A DNA stretch of 64,000 nucleotides from Eulemur rufifrons (taxonomy: Eukaryota > Chordata > Mammalia > Primates > Lemuridae), in the NCBI RefSeq assembly GCF_041146395.1, contig NC_091000.1, forward strand, positions 11,794,501 through 11,858,500, read 5' to 3'. Position numbers and translations under genes: made by a program. Each line of letters starts with the position of its first letter. The stretch's first letter is position 1. Below the pieces are notes generated by a model. The model worked only from the letters and a program-made list of their open reading frames with translations. It searched no databases and had not been told where the DNA came from. Below, piece by piece: positions 21,485-34,098 of this stretch.

Positions 21485-22345
21485 TGAGATAATATTTGCA
21501 TATAACCAATAAAAAATTAGTACCCTGAACAAATAAAGATCTGTATTTTAGTAAGTAAATAAGAAAGAAGAACATGCAGTAAAAAATAACAGCCAGTTCT
21601 CAGAAGAAAACAGAATGATTAATGAATATATGGAAAGATCTCAATTTCATTCATAGTAAGGGAAATGTAGAGTTAAATTCCAGTGAAATACCATTTCATT
21701 TCCATCAGATTTACGAAAATTAATAGGCCTGATAAAATCATGTGTGGAGAGGTTGTGGAGAAATAGGAATTTTATTACTGTAGATGGAAGTGTGAATTGA
21801 TAATGCTACTTAGGAGAGCCGTTGACACAATGCATTTCAGGTTAAAACATGTGCGTCCCTATCAGCTCAGGATTCCGCTGGTAAATCTTGAGTGTACAAG
21901 CAAATTCATTGTAGCATAATTTGTACAAGCAGAAAATTGGTAACAGTATAAATGTCTGTCAATAGGGGATTGTACTAAACAATTTTTATGGTTTACTTAT
22001 GTAAGAGTGCTATATGGCAGATAACTGCTATACAGCAGTTAAAATAAATGAACTAGAATCTTCCTACACATATCAACATAGATAAATCTTGGTGACAGTG
22101 TTTAGAGAAACAAAACAAGTTTGAAAAGTATATCATTTATGTCAATTAAAAAAAATCCCACAAGACTAAGGTATATAGCATTTATGGATACATACATATG
22201 TGGTCAAGATTTAGAAACAGGAATGCTCTGCTCCAACATTAGGGTAGTAATTGTTTCTGGGGAAGAAAGGGTGTAAGAGGGTTGTTCCTAAAAGATATCT
22301 ACAGTTCTTTATATTTTTAAATCTGAAGTTAAAAATAGCATAATA
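21485..22345 (+). mobile_element. Old LINE-1 (L1M) 3' part, sense
   Basis: The order 'gaaataccatttcatttcc', 'gtgtggagaggttgtggag', 'gcagaaaattggtaacagt' and 'gcagttaaaataaatgaac' is the sense orientation of the L1 ORF2 end and 3' UTR. Many stops; no intact frame. Confidence 0.8.
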
Positions 22346-22379
22346 TCATTTCCTAAATCTTGGTGTTATGGACATTAGA

Positions 22380-23400
22380 TGTTCATTTACCTCTATATTT
22401 TTTGATATACATTAAATATACATTTTGAATTTTCTACATGCCTTTTCACTATGTAGAGTTATTTTGTGCTTTAAGATATTAATATGATGTATTTTATTAA
22501 TGGATTTCCTAAGTTTGAATTTTGGTATGAAGCCCACTTGGTTATTTTTATGTGGCTGGATTCTATTTGTTAATATTTTATTTAGAATTTTTACCTTAAC
22601 ATTTGTGAGTGTAGTCTAGTTCTCCCCACCCCCTTCTTCGGATGCTCTGTTTATCAGATTTGGGCTGTAATGTTATGCTGACTTCCTAAAAAGAATTTGG
22701 AGCTTTCATTCTTTTCATGTTCTGGAACAGTTCAAGTATCATTGGAATTAATTGTATGTTCCTTACAGTTTGGTAGAGTTCACATAGCTTATTTGGTCTC
22801 ATAGTTTTTCTGGGAGGGAGTTGCTTGCTCTTGGATAACTGTTTTGGTATCTTTATGGCTGATTTCCCTGTCTTCAGGGATCAGTTTGGTGGTTTATATT
22901 TATTTTCCTGGAGAAAAAAAAAATCAATGTTTTCAAATTTATTGGAGAAGATAATCCCTTAATGTTCCGTTTCTTTTTGTTATATCTGTGGTGGGTTTCC
23001 TGTTTTCATTTATTACTTCATGTATTTGTGCTTTTTCCTTTTTTTTTTTTTTTTTTTTTCCTCTCTAGGTTACCTAATTGCTCAGTTATTTGGGTATTTT
23101 TTCTTAAAGTAACCAGCTCTTGGATTTATTACTATTAACTGCTGTTTTTCTAATTCAGTACTTTTTGCTTTTGTCTTTATTTATTCCTTCTTTCTGCTTC
23201 ACTTTTCATTTTTTGACAAATTATCAAATTTAAGTTTTGCTTAATTTATTTTCATTATTGTTACTAGCATATAAAGCTATGAATATTCTTTTGATCACTG
23301 ATCACTACTTTAATTGTATCAGAGCTTCTGATATGTTGTGATTTCATTGTTATTTTGTACTGTACTCATCAGTTTTCAGTTTTGAATTCTTCTTTGTTCA
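22380..23400 (-). mobile_element. Old LINE-1 ORF2 remnant, antisense
   Basis: Antisense ORF2 text: 'gaagcccacttggttattt', 'tggctggattctatttgtt', 'gctcttggataactgtttt' and 'aaccagctcttggatttat'. A T-run of about 22 bases at 23038-23059 interrupts it. Orientation is opposite to the adjacent L1 at 21485-22345, so they are separate insertions. Confidence 0.8.
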
Positions 23401-23642
23401 GAACTTAGACTCTGTGGTAGCCCAAACTCCTCCACAAAGCATAGAAATGACTAGTAGACACACTAAATTTTTCTGATGGAATGTGTGGCCAAAGAAATTG
23501 TCCCAAGTGCGGAAATGATCCCAGTGCTGCACCCCTGCCATGGCGTTTGAAATGACATGGGGCTATTAGGGCTGCTTTTAGTGTATATGGGACCTGGGAT
23601 AGGGCTGGTCTGGAGTTACAGTCTTTCAATCCCGGCTTCCTT

Positions 23643-23875
23643 ATGTCGGTGGTGGCTGAGGGCTGAAGCTCTTATGTCAAACGAGGCATGTTTCCTGGAG
23701 TGAAAGATGTAGGTGCATCCTCAGTTTTTACCAGTTCAATTGCAAATGACTCACAGTTCAAGGGCACCATGAATCTTCTTTCAGGTGCTGAATTCAAATT
23801 ATCTGACAAACATTTCCAGCTATACATGGTGCTCCCTGGCAACTGTTCTGTTTTGGTATTGTAGCTATCGTTGCC
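23643..23875 (+). other. Unidentified open segment with one internal stop
   Basis: In one frame the sequence reads ATG ... TGA, then about 69 open codons to TAG at 23873-23875. Within it are the peptides KDVGASSVFTSSIANDSQF and GAEFKLSDKHFQLYMVLPGN. Composition looks more coding-like than the flanking L1. I do not recognise the peptide. It could be a fragment of a retrocopied gene, part of a mobile element, or chance. Confidence 0.2.
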
Positions 23876-24445
23876 TATAAAAAACTATTTTTATAATTAT
23901 TGTAAGATTTTCAGTAAATTTGTTGCTATCATTTTAAAAAATGAATGTTAAAAAGTTTTTCGAAAATGCTATTACTAGTGAAAAATGTGAGGAATTCTAT
24001 CCTTCAGTCAAATGCTTGTTTGATTGTCTTCAGTTGTGAAGGAAAATGGAAACGAGATTTAGTTTGGCATTGCATTATCTAATACTAGGTCTAAATTTTT
24101 GTAATATTGTCTAGTTTTCTTGCTCCCTCCTGCCCCCACTCAACATTAAGCCTGTTGAAAACTTCTCATACTCAACTCAGTATGCCTTTTTAGGAATTAT
24201 TTTAGTATCAAAGTAGAAAATCTGTACAGTCCTTGCTTGAGTTTACTCCTTTCTCTAGGTGTTTTATATATCTGTGTTTAAGAAAAATTCATGCTCATTC
24301 CCATCTAATCTGAATTCTAATTCCAGATTAGAGGGGAGAAGTAGCACCCCACACTCTTGGCTGCATGGTGTCGAAGGCCTTTAGGACTGTCTAATGAATG
24401 CACACAGTTGGTGAGATTAGAGGTGTTGGCCTTGTTCACATTCAT

Positions 24446-24623
24446 GGCTAGACTAGGGTGAGGCAAGGCACGTCACTAAGGAGAGGCCCGGGGCGCACAA
24501 TTTAAGGAGGCACTTACTCTGCCACTCATGCAGTTGCAAGATCAGCATGGCAGGACCCTAGAATGAGCACCCCCTTGAATTTGGTGCCCCAGGACCCTGG
24601 CTCACCTCACCTAGTCCTGGCCC
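24446..24623. mobile_element. Small MITE-like element with terminal inverted repeats
   Basis: The left end 'ggctagactagggtgagg' and right end 'cctcacctagtcctggcc' are imperfect inverted repeats about 160 bases apart. The internal text 'ggggcgcacaatttaagg' and 'tttggtgccccaggaccc' fits a known mammalian DNA-transposon type whose name I cannot fix. Confidence 0.5.
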
Positions 24624-24629
24624 TGTTCA

Positions 24630-26205
24630 GTTCCCCCACTTGTCTACCATTTCCTACTTGTGCAGAGACTGTCTCTGAGCCTGTTTACCCTCAGAGTAAC
24701 TAAGAAACCACCACCTTGTGTATTCAGGTAACTTCTGTCCACTGCTGACAGAACTGAGTGAGAACCAGTTATAGTTATGGGTTGTTTGAGAGATAATGTC
24801 AGTTCTGCTTTTCCAGGGTTGCATATGCAGATATGGTCGTCACTGGGAGCTCATTCCTAAGCTTAGTCTTCTGGGATGCTAGTACGGCAGAGAAGGCTTT
24901 CAATTGCAATTATATCCGGGTCTTCCCAACCCAGCTGGTGATATGGGATTCCCCAGATACCCACAACTTGTTTCCAGATGTGACTTGGGCAGTATATATG
25001 TGACGTTCTTCCTACCCAATTGTTGTCATTTTCATGGTGAATAAAACTAGGGCTTTCTTAGGAATAGCAGAGGAGCTCTTGTAGGTGAAGTGGAACCAAA
25101 GGTTCCTTTGAACTTTCCAAAACTTACATATTGTTTTACTTTCAGATCCGAGGATATATTAGCTTTTACATCAAACCTAGTTGAGTGAATGAGAAGAATA
25201 ACTGTGATTAGGAAAGTCTTCCATGGCCTGTGTGTGTACACACTAGTTTATTTTTATCTGTTAGAATGGGAGAAGAATTGTCAGAAGGAAGCAGAGTGCT
25301 GTGCCAAAATTCTCTATTATTTACTACACTCTAGGATTAGTTGCATTTTGAATTAGCTACAGGGTTGAATGTGTGTATACATTTTTATATTCTTTATTTA
25401 TTGTTGTATAACAAGCTGTCTCTAAACTTTGTGGTTTAAATGGGTGCTTTCTTGAGTGACACAAGTAGTTATGTGACTCCCATGCTCACTTCACAGTGGA
25501 CTTCCTTCAGAGTATGACATCACCTTTCTCTACTTGGAGTCAGTGGTTTTTTCCATGTGTGTGGAGTACACACTGATTTGTATTTTAGGTTCTCCATTCT
25601 GCCCATCTGGAGTCCTAGCGCTCTTCCACATAATCCATGACCTGGCTGATTCATTCAGACAAACTCTCCTCCTCCAGCTTTTTCTCAGCCTCAGGTCTCT
25701 CTAGTTTCCTTTAATCTGAAGCATATATCATCAGTCTTTCTTTGTGTCATGACCCCGACATTTCGAAGGATGCAGGTCAGTTGTTTCATAGTATGTTCCT
25801 CAGTTTGGATTGGTTTGTTGCATGCTGCCTCATGTTTGGGTTTTAGATTACACATCCCTGCTAGAATATGCCTAAAATATGTGTCCTTTTCCGGTAGCAC
25901 ATCCAGAGGCACATCACGTCCTCCTCCTTGATGATGCTACTTAGCCAAGGTGTTGCCTTGCTTCTCCATTGCGTAGGGACTAGTTTTTAACCTTGTAGCT
26001 AACAATAAGTCTATGGGAAAACACTTTGAGAGTGTATAAAAATTCTATTCCTCATCAGACCTCCGCCTTAGATTTAGCATCCATTGATGAATTTTGCCTG
26101 CTCCAGTCTTTACTATGTAGGTTGCAAAACGTCGACTTTCTGTCTTTACCATTCTCTCTACTTTTATTAGTTATCATTGTAGTGTAAGGAAGAGCCTTCC
26201 ATTAT
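24630..26205. other. Intron 1, mostly unassigned
   Basis: No gene. A stretch near 25390-25500 ('ttgttgtataacaagctgtc') has LTR/MaLR-like wording but is too diverged to call. The remainder is anonymous. Confidence 0.4.
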
Positions 26206-26209
26206 CACT

Positions 26210-26590
26210 TATTTATATGTATCCATTTGTTATCATTGTGGTTGATAATCTATTACTGTCATGTGGATGCTCAAATTTTTTCTGGTTTGGCTCCTTCAAT
26301 ATGCAGGCTTTTTTGTAGGATAAATTTCTAGACATGAAATTGCTGGCATGTACCTTTATACTTTTTAATAGATAGTGTCAGTTTTGCTATCACACAGTGT
26401 GTTCATTTGCACCAGCAGTGTTTGAAAATGCTTGTTTCCTTACAACTTTACTGATTCTCAGGTCTTCAGTCTTCATATCTTTCCTGATCTGATGTGAGTG
26501 GGATGGGTGGAGAAAACCACAGTGTTTTAGCGTACATTTCTTTGTTAGATTGGATTCTTTCATAGCTTCCTTGAAAAATTGTTTATTTAA
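26210..26590 (-). repeat. Old LINE-1 3' UTR remnant, antisense
   Basis: 'gtaggataaatttctagaca', 'tgaaattgctggcatgta' and 'gcaccagcagtgtttgaaa' follow the antisense L1M 3' end. Confidence 0.65.
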
Positions 26591-26699
26591 ATAAGTAAAA
26601 TAAATTTAAACAAATTTTATTTAAATAAATTAAATAAACTTTATTTAAATAATTAGAACAGTTGGCCCTTTGTAATGTGCTGTGTATACGTTTTCTATT

Positions 26700-27195
26700 T
26701 ATATTTTATGGAGTTTTATGATTGATGTTTTGAATTTAAAAAAATAAGTTTTATTTTCTATTTAATGTTATGAGATATATATAGATAGTAAAATGGTTAC
26801 TATAGTGAAGCAAATTAACATATCTGTCATTTTACAAAATTACCTTTTTTTAAATAGCAAGAGCAGCCACAATCTACTCATTTATCAAAAATCCTGAATG
26901 CAGGGCAGTATTATTACCTATAGTCCTGGTGTTATACATTGGATCTCTAAACTTGTTCATCCTGTACACCTGCTACTTTGTGTCCTTGGACCTACCTTTC
27001 CCTATTTCCTACCCCCTACGCCACCCCTGATAACCACTGTTTTATTCTCTATTTCTGTATATGTGACCTTTTTTAAAAAAAGATTCCACATATAAGTTAG
27101 ATCATGCAATATTTTTCTTTCTGTATCTGGCTTATTTTACTTAGCATAATGTCCTCTAGGTCTACCCATGTTGTGGCATGAACATGAATTTTTAT
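26700..27195 (-). repeat. Old LINE-1 3' UTR remnant, second copy
   Basis: Contains 'aatcctgaatgcagggcag', 'tcatcctgtacacctgcta', 'ctgataaccactgttttat' and 'cttagcataatgtcctctag', the antisense 3' UTR of an L1MA/L1MB-like element. An AT-only stretch (26585-26660) built of TTTAAATAAA units precedes it. Confidence 0.75.
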
Positions 27196-27399
27196 TTAAT
27201 CAGTCAAATTTCCCATTCTTTTTCTTCTTATCCCTCTGGGTAATGCCTAGAAAAGCCTTTTCTGTGTAAAGATTATAAAAATATTAATCTATTTTTCTCC
27301 TTGTAGTTTTTTAAAGGAATTATTTTATACATTTAACCTTCAAATCATCGGGGATATATTTTCCCATTGCTATTTAACATGTTCAAGACCAAACTCATT

Positions 27400-27690
27400 A
27401 CCTTTCCTTTGCAAACCAGTTCTGCTTTTCAGTGGTATTTGCACCACTGCAGGTGCCATGACTCAGGCTCGTGGTTGTCTTTGACTCTTTCCTCTTCAAA
27501 ATCTCTCTCTCCTTGGCTCTTGCTATAAATGTCCTCCTATTCCCCACCTTAATCTTTGACTCCCTACTCAGCTTTTTGATTGGGTCTTCTTCTAATCCCT
27601 TGGGTGTTTTCTAGAACTCTGGGTAGGCAGGGGCCGTGTACCAGCACAGTGCTTGGCACATGTGAGAAACTGTGTTTATTGAGTAGGTAA
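27400..27690 (+). repeat. L2 3' fragment, sense
   Basis: 'tgactctttcctcttcaaa', 'ctagaactctgggtaggcag' and 'cagcacagtgcttggcacat' lead to 'attgagtaggtaaatg', the sense order of an L2 tail. Confidence 0.55.
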
Positions 27691-27694
27691 ATGT

Positions 27695-29115
27695 CCTTCT
27701 GTCCTTGTCCTCTAGCTATTTTCAGAGATTGACATCCAGATGTCACCTCTGGAATAACATGTCCGAAACAGTTGCATGCAATAGACATAGTATATCTGAA
27801 CAGGATATTTATAATCTATAACATTCCTATAAAGAACATGCTGAAATATGAACTAATTAGCTTTTTTAGGCATATTAGTAATTGAGTGATCTATTACATA
27901 AGTACCATGTTGCCTGGTGAGAGAATAAAGGGAAATGACTTAAACTTTTTAATTGATAATTTGGGCTCAACATGAGTAAAGAGTGTGACCTGATTTCAGA
28001 AAAATGCTAAGATGATCTTATATGACCAGAAAAATAAATTCTTCTTTTTCCTATGACACTATACTTGGAATGTTGTATTTGGTTTAGTAATATCAGTTAC
28101 CTGGAACTCATTCAGAGCTAAGGGGTTAAGGGATAGTGAAGGGACTGGAAATCATGTCATAGAAGTCATGGTCAGTGAAAGGCTCATGCATAGTCTGAGG
28201 AAGAGAATATTTTACAGGAGCAGTGTCTCTCCTACCTTATAGCCCAAAACCAGGGCTTTTTGAGAGTGGAAGAGGGCACTATTAATACTTACGCTGGAAT
28301 GATGGGCATAAATTAGGACTGCCCTAACAAATGGTAACATGGTTACCTACTTGTAATAATCTTAAATATTTGAAGGTTTGTCATGTGAAAGATTAGACCT
28401 TATTTGTAGGAGAGTGAGGACCAGTGGACACAAGTATAAGAAAGCCTGCATTTTTCCTTATAATGAGGCTTAATCTAATTCTTCAGTTGTTGAAAAATGC
28501 AGGGGCTGCCTTACAAGGTGGTGTGTTTCTCATCACTGCTGATGCCAAGAATTTATGTAGCTGCCCCTTGTAAGTCTTGATAATATACAGGTTAGGTGAA
28601 TCGATTTGTAGCAATCCATCAAATGTTTGTGTACTTATTCTTTCCAAGTACTGTGCAGATGTGCATTTTCTCATTAAATTTAGTTTAACCATTTGAATAC
28701 TGTTGGCCTTTTACTAGAGAAGGTTAGAATCCATATCTTTGATGGCTCTTATGATAGACCTAGCTCTGCAGTCATTTGATCTCTTGTATCAGCTGTAGAA
28801 TCTATCCATTGTATATTACAGCATAGCCCTTTCCCTTCCTATTCAGTGAGTGCAGGGCTTTTGTGTTTTTTGTCTCTGACCTTTTTCTCCACTTTCAGCA
28901 TCTGCTCTTCTTTTGCGTGGAAATGTAAGTATACAGTTACAGCCTCTACTGCTGTTGCCTTGTTCATTGTAGCACTCTTCTTTATTTTTAAATACCTTTA
29001 AAAATTATTAAAATTCTGTATGTCTGGGTTTTTATGCTAAACAAAAGGTGTCTCTTTTGGTCTTAAGGGCAGAACAATTTCTTAAAGGGATGCAAACTTT
29101 GGGTCATTCCTTGGC
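27695..29115. other. Intron 1, nothing recognised
   Basis: Anonymous DNA with no defensible gene, RNA gene or repeat. Confidence 0.4.
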
Positions 29116-29119
29116 TTCC

Positions 29120-29370
29120 ACAAGGCACTGATTATGTACTTTATTCTTTGGTACCTTATTTAGTCCTTCACAGCAACCCTAAGAGGCTGACTATTTCCAT
29201 TTTATGAAGAGATTTAGAAAGGTTAAATAATCTGAGGTGACCTAGCCAGTAGGTGTCTAGGCTGGATCTGAGCCCAGGTTTCTTCATTTGTCCACATGTT
29301 TATTCATTCAGCCAATGTCTGAGTGGCTGCGTTGTGCCAGGCGTCATGCCAGGACCTGTCTACTTCTCTA
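29120..29370 (+). repeat. MIR followed by short L2 fragment
   Basis: MIR wording: 'cattttatgaagagatttag', 'ctagccagtaggtgtctag' and 'ctgagcccaggtttcttc'. This is followed at about 29300-29370 by an antisense L2 start, 'tttattcattcagccaatg' with 'gtgccaggcgtcatgcc'. Confidence 0.65.
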
Positions 29371-30099
29371 GATTTATGACAAGTCACCTTCCCCTTCCCT
29401 GTGAACACACACTCTAGTCACATTGGGCATTTTTCTGTACCTCCTGAACATAGACTAAAAAAAAAATTTATTGATCTAAATGTTAATCTCATTTTAAAAG
29501 TACTTTCACAGTAACATCAAGACTAGTGTTTGACCAAATATCTGGGTACTGTGTCCTAGCCAAGTTGACACATAAAGTTAACCATCATAGCAATCAAGAC
29601 AATATGGTATTTGTGAAGGTTAGACGTATAGATTAGTGAGACATAATTGAGAATCCAGAGATAGACCTATACAAATATGGACAGTTGATTTTTGAAAAAG
29701 CCACAAATGCAATTTGATGAAGAAGTTATAATGTTTTCAACAAATGGCAGTGAAATACTTAAACACCTATATGCAAAACATAAACCTCTGTGTAAACTTC
29801 ACACCTTACATAGAAATTAACTCAAAATGGGTCATGGATGTAAATGTAAAATGTAAAATTATAAACATTTTAGAGAAAACATCAGAAAAAATCTTCGTGA
29901 CCTTCTGTTAGGCAAAGATTTCTTAGCCATGACACTTTGCATGATTCATAAAAGAAAAATAATAACATACTTTATCAAAATTAAATACTTTCGTGAAAGA
30001 TGCTGCTAAGAGAATGAAGTTGAATGTGTTTTCATATATTTATAGGCCATTTGTTTGCCTTTTAAATTTTCGGTTGGTCCTTGCAGCCCCCTAAGAAGC

Positions 30100-30240
30100 A
30101 CAGTCTTGGTCCGTCATCTAGCCTGGAGTACAGTGTGGCACAATCATAGTTCTCTGCAGCCTCGAACTCCTGGGCTCACGCCTCCTGCCTTGGTCTCCTG
30201 AGTAGCTGGGACTATAGGTGTCATGTGCCATCACACCTGT
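30100..30240 (-). repeat. Truncated Alu-related monomer, antisense
   Basis: 'gcctggagtacagtgtggc', 'ctgcagcctcgaactcctg' and 'cctgagtagctgggactat' are Alu right-arm text. No poly-T head is present and no target duplication was seen. Confidence 0.75.
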
Positions 30241-30389
30241 CTGTTTGTTGTCGTTGCTCATCTCCTTATTGGTTTATTAGTTTCTTATTGATTCTTAGAA
30301 GTTCCTTATATGTTTTAGAAAGAAATCCTTGTAAATTCTCTGTGCTGCATATATCTTCCAGTTTAGCTTATTTTTACTATCTTTATGGA

Positions 30390-30755
30390 GGTTTTTTTTT
30401 TTTATTGCAGCATATTATGGGGGTACAAATGTTTAGGTTACGTATATTGTCCTTGCCCTCCTCCCCCCAGTCAGAGGTTTAAGCGTGTCCATCCCCCAGA
30501 TGGTGCACATCGCACTCATTATGTATGTATATGCCCATCCCCTCCTCCCTCCTTCCATCTGCCTGACGCTCGATGAATTTTATTCCTATATGTGACTTAG
30601 GTGTTGATCAGTTAAAACCAATTTGATGGTAAGTACATGTGGTGCTTATTTTTCCATTCTTGGGATACTTCACTTAGTAGAATGGGTCCCAGCTCTATCC
30701 AGGAAAATACAAGAGATGCCATATCACCATTGTTTCTTTGATGGATGGCAGTTCT
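30390..30755 (-). mobile_element. Lemur-type LINE-1 3' end (first copy)
   Basis: A T-run then 'gcagcatattatgggggtac', 'tgtccatcccccagatggtg' and 'tacttcacttagtagaatg', a 5'-truncated antisense L1 tail. It resembles the copy at 31920-32410 closely. The flanking 'tctttatggagg' and 'tctttgatggat' may be a decayed target duplication. Confidence 0.8.
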
Positions 30756-31905
30756 TAAGTTAATTTAGTAAGATTTGTCCATTTTTTCAATTACGATTGT
30801 GCATTTTGTGTCTTGTTCAAGAAACCTGTATGTATCCTGCATCCTGAAGTCATAAATTATTCTACCGTATCATCTTTGCAAAGCTTTAGAAATTTGCCTT
30901 TTATGTTTGGGTCTTCAAACCACTAGGATTTGATTTTTGAGTATGGGGTGTACGAGACCAATTTCATTTTTTCCCTGTGTGTCTGACATGTCACAGTCTT
31001 GTGTACTGAGAAGTCCAGCCTTTCTCATTGAGCAGCAGTGATGCCTCTTTGACATCAGTTTCTGTAAATCAAGTGACCGTCTTTGTGTGGTTCTGTTTTT
31101 GTGTTCCTATTCATTCCTTTGGTCTCTTTATTCAGTCCTGCCTATATCACATTGTCTTGTTATAGTTTTATAACAAATCTTGCTGTTTGGTAGGAAAAGT
31201 CTCCCTAGATTATTTATGTGAAGACAGTGATATCATTTACAAATAAAGACACTTTTGTTCTTCCTTGCTTTTTCTTAATCCTTTTATTTCTTTTTCCTGC
31301 TGTACAGTACTAGCTTGGATTCACAGTACAGTATTGAATTGAAGTAGTAATAATGAGCATCTTTGTCTTGTTCTAATCCTACAAGGAGTGCTTTCAATGT
31401 AAATAGATATTTTGTAGACGCCCTTTATCAGGTTAAGGAAGTTCCCTCTGTTCCTAGCATACAAAGAGGTTTTTCGTTTGTTTGTTTTTTAAATATGTGA
31501 ATATTGAATTTTACCAAAAGATTTTCCATTCCCTTTGAGATAATCAAATGATTTTTTTTCTGTGAATGGCACAAGTTATATTAAATATATTAATATTCGA
31601 ATGTTAAGCCAACATTGTGTTCCTGGGATAAACTCAAATTGGTCATGAATTATTGTTGTTATTACTGCATTTGCTAGAATTTGATTTACCAATACTTTCT
31701 CATCATCCCTTTCAAATTTAAAATGCATCCCTATTTCAGGGATAAGTTTTCTTTTTTAAAGGTGGGTAATGATCATTATAAGATGCCATAGATTGTTAAG
31801 ATGTATTCTAGATTTAGATATATTAAAATTTATATCATAATACCAAGTGTTTTATATCTGTGTTCTTAAGTGAGCTTGAGTTACAAATTTACTTCCTTAT
31901 TTTTT

Positions 31906-32424
31906 TCTTGTCAAGTTTTTTTTTTTTTTTATTTATTTCATCTTATTGTTATGGGGGATACAGAATTGCAGGTTACATACGTTGCCTATGTACCACCTTT
32001 CCCCCCAAGTCAGAGCTCCAGGCGTGTCTGTTCCCCAGATAATGCGCGTTGCACCCATCATGTAGGTATATATCCCTCCCTTCCGCACACCCCCCTTCCG
32101 GAGTCAGCACCTTCAAGCGTTACCATTCCCCAAACGGTGCGCAATGCACTCATTGTATAGGCATACCCTCATCCCCTCCCCCACCCCCCACCTCAGTCTG
32201 ATATCCGATTGGTGTCGTTCCCAGATGTGTATTTAGGTGATGATCAGGGAAACCAATTTTCTGGTGAGTACATGTGATGCTTGTTTTTCCATTCTTGGGA
32301 TACTTCACTTAATATAATGGGTTCCAACTCTCTCCAGGAGAACCATAGAGATGTCGTATCTTCATTATTTCTTATAGCTGAGTAATATTCTGTGGTATAC
32401 ATATACCACATCTTGTCAAGTTTT
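31906..32424 (-). mobile_element. Lemur-type LINE-1 3' end (second copy) with target duplication
   Basis: A body of about 490 bases lies between TCTTGTCAAGTTTT at 31906-31919 and the same 14 bases at 32411-32424. Inside are 'gttatgggggatacagaat', 'gaaaccaattttctggtgag' and 'ggatacttcacttaatataa'. A clean 5'-truncated retrotransposition into old L1 ORF2. The internal 'accattccccaaacggtgcg' near 32120 repeats earlier wording at 32030, so the 3' UTR holds a partial duplication. Confidence 0.9.
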
Positions 32425-33904
32425 GATATTAAGATTATGCACCATGATAAAATTGAGGAATGTGTTCATTTTTTCTAAACTCTGGGATTGGTGGTGTAAT
32501 ATTCCTTTCTTTCTTGACTGGTTGAACAAGCTTGTAAAATCATATGGGTGTGGCATTTTAACTACTTATACAGTTTCTTTAATGCTTATGAAACTATTCA
32601 GGGTTTCTGTGCATTCTTGATTCTGTTCTTTGTAGTTTCATTTTTTAGGAATTTGTTCATTTCATGTGTATGTCCAAATTTGTTAGCATAAAGTGATTCA
32701 TAATAAACTCATGCATGTTTAGTCTATACAATATCTGTCATTATTATGTCTCCCTCTTCCTCATTCCTGTTTTTGTGTATTCATACCTTCAATGCTTTTT
32801 TTTTTTTTAATTTGTTTTTGTTAGAGGTTAGTCAATTTTCTTCTTTCAAAGAACTAAGTTTTGGTGCTGACATTGTTTACCCTTTTTATTTGCTTTCTGT
32901 TTTAGTATTTTCTGTGCCTGTTATTTCTGTACTTACACTTTGGGTTGATTTTTACTGATTTTTTTTTTTTTTTTTTTAACTTCTAAAAAGGGATGCTTAG
33001 CCTAGTAGATTTTGGTCTGTTCTCTTTAAAAATTACACTTATTAGATAATTAACTAAGTTGTACTTGAATCTCATGTATTTTATATGCAGAGTTTTCTTT
33101 ATCATTCAGTTTTACAAATTTTATAATTGTGAGTTATTTTATTTCCTTTTATACCTGTTTAGAAGTGTCATTCTGAATTTATGGACAAGGATTTATTATT
33201 GATTTTGATTTCTAATGTAATTGAGTTGTGGTCAGCGAATGTGTAAGTATGGTGTCAGTCTTTTGACTTTATTGATTCTTTATGGCCTGTTATACCATTT
33301 TAATGAATATTCTATGTGTGCTTGAAAATAATGTGTATTCTACAGGTGTTGGGCATATGTTCTATATCTGTTCATCAGATCATATTAATACTTGTTAATT
33401 GCATTGTTCAGGTGTTTTATCTTGTTACTGGTTTTTTGTCTGTTTCACCTCTAATACTAAAAGAACTGCTTTAAATCTCTTACTATGAATTCTAATTTGT
33501 GCATTTTTCCTTGTAATTCTGATGATTTCTGCTTCATATATTTGAGGGTTTGTTATTAGGTACTTGCAAGCTTTAGAACTATTAGAATTTTCTTGCTGAG
33601 TTGTACTTTTTATCATTATGTAATAACCTTTATTTCTAGAGTGCTTTTTGCCTAAAAATTTGTTGTTTCTAATATTAATGTAACTACATCAACTTTTGGT
33701 CATTAACTTCCATATTACCTTTTCCTTGTTTTAGATGTGTCTTAAACATGGTATATCTAAATTTTAAAAAGTCTAGTCTGAGACTGTCTTTTAACTGGGC
33801 TACTTAGTTTACATTTATTGTAATTAGTAGTATGTTCTAATTGATTTCTACTGTGTTATTTTATAATTTTTGTTTGCCTTGCCTTTTCTTTCTCTTTAAT
33901 TCAG

Positions 33905-34098
33905 CAGTCCCAACCTTTTTGGCACCAGGGACTGTTTTCATGGAAGACAATTTTTCCACGGACTGGGGAGGAGAGGGAATGGTATGGTTTCAGGATGATT
34001 TAAACACATTACATTTATTGTGCGTTTCATTTCTATTATTATTACATTGTAATATGTAATGAAATAATATACAACTCACTATAGGTTGGGGACCCCTG
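33905..34098. mobile_element. MER1-like hAT-Charlie element
   Basis: Starts 'cagtcccaacctttttggca' and ends 'ggttggggacccctg', matching inverted ends. The internal 'gaagacaatttttccacgg' and 'ttattattacattgtaat' are typical of the MER1 group. Its middle is deleted. It sits in the old L1. Confidence 0.85.
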
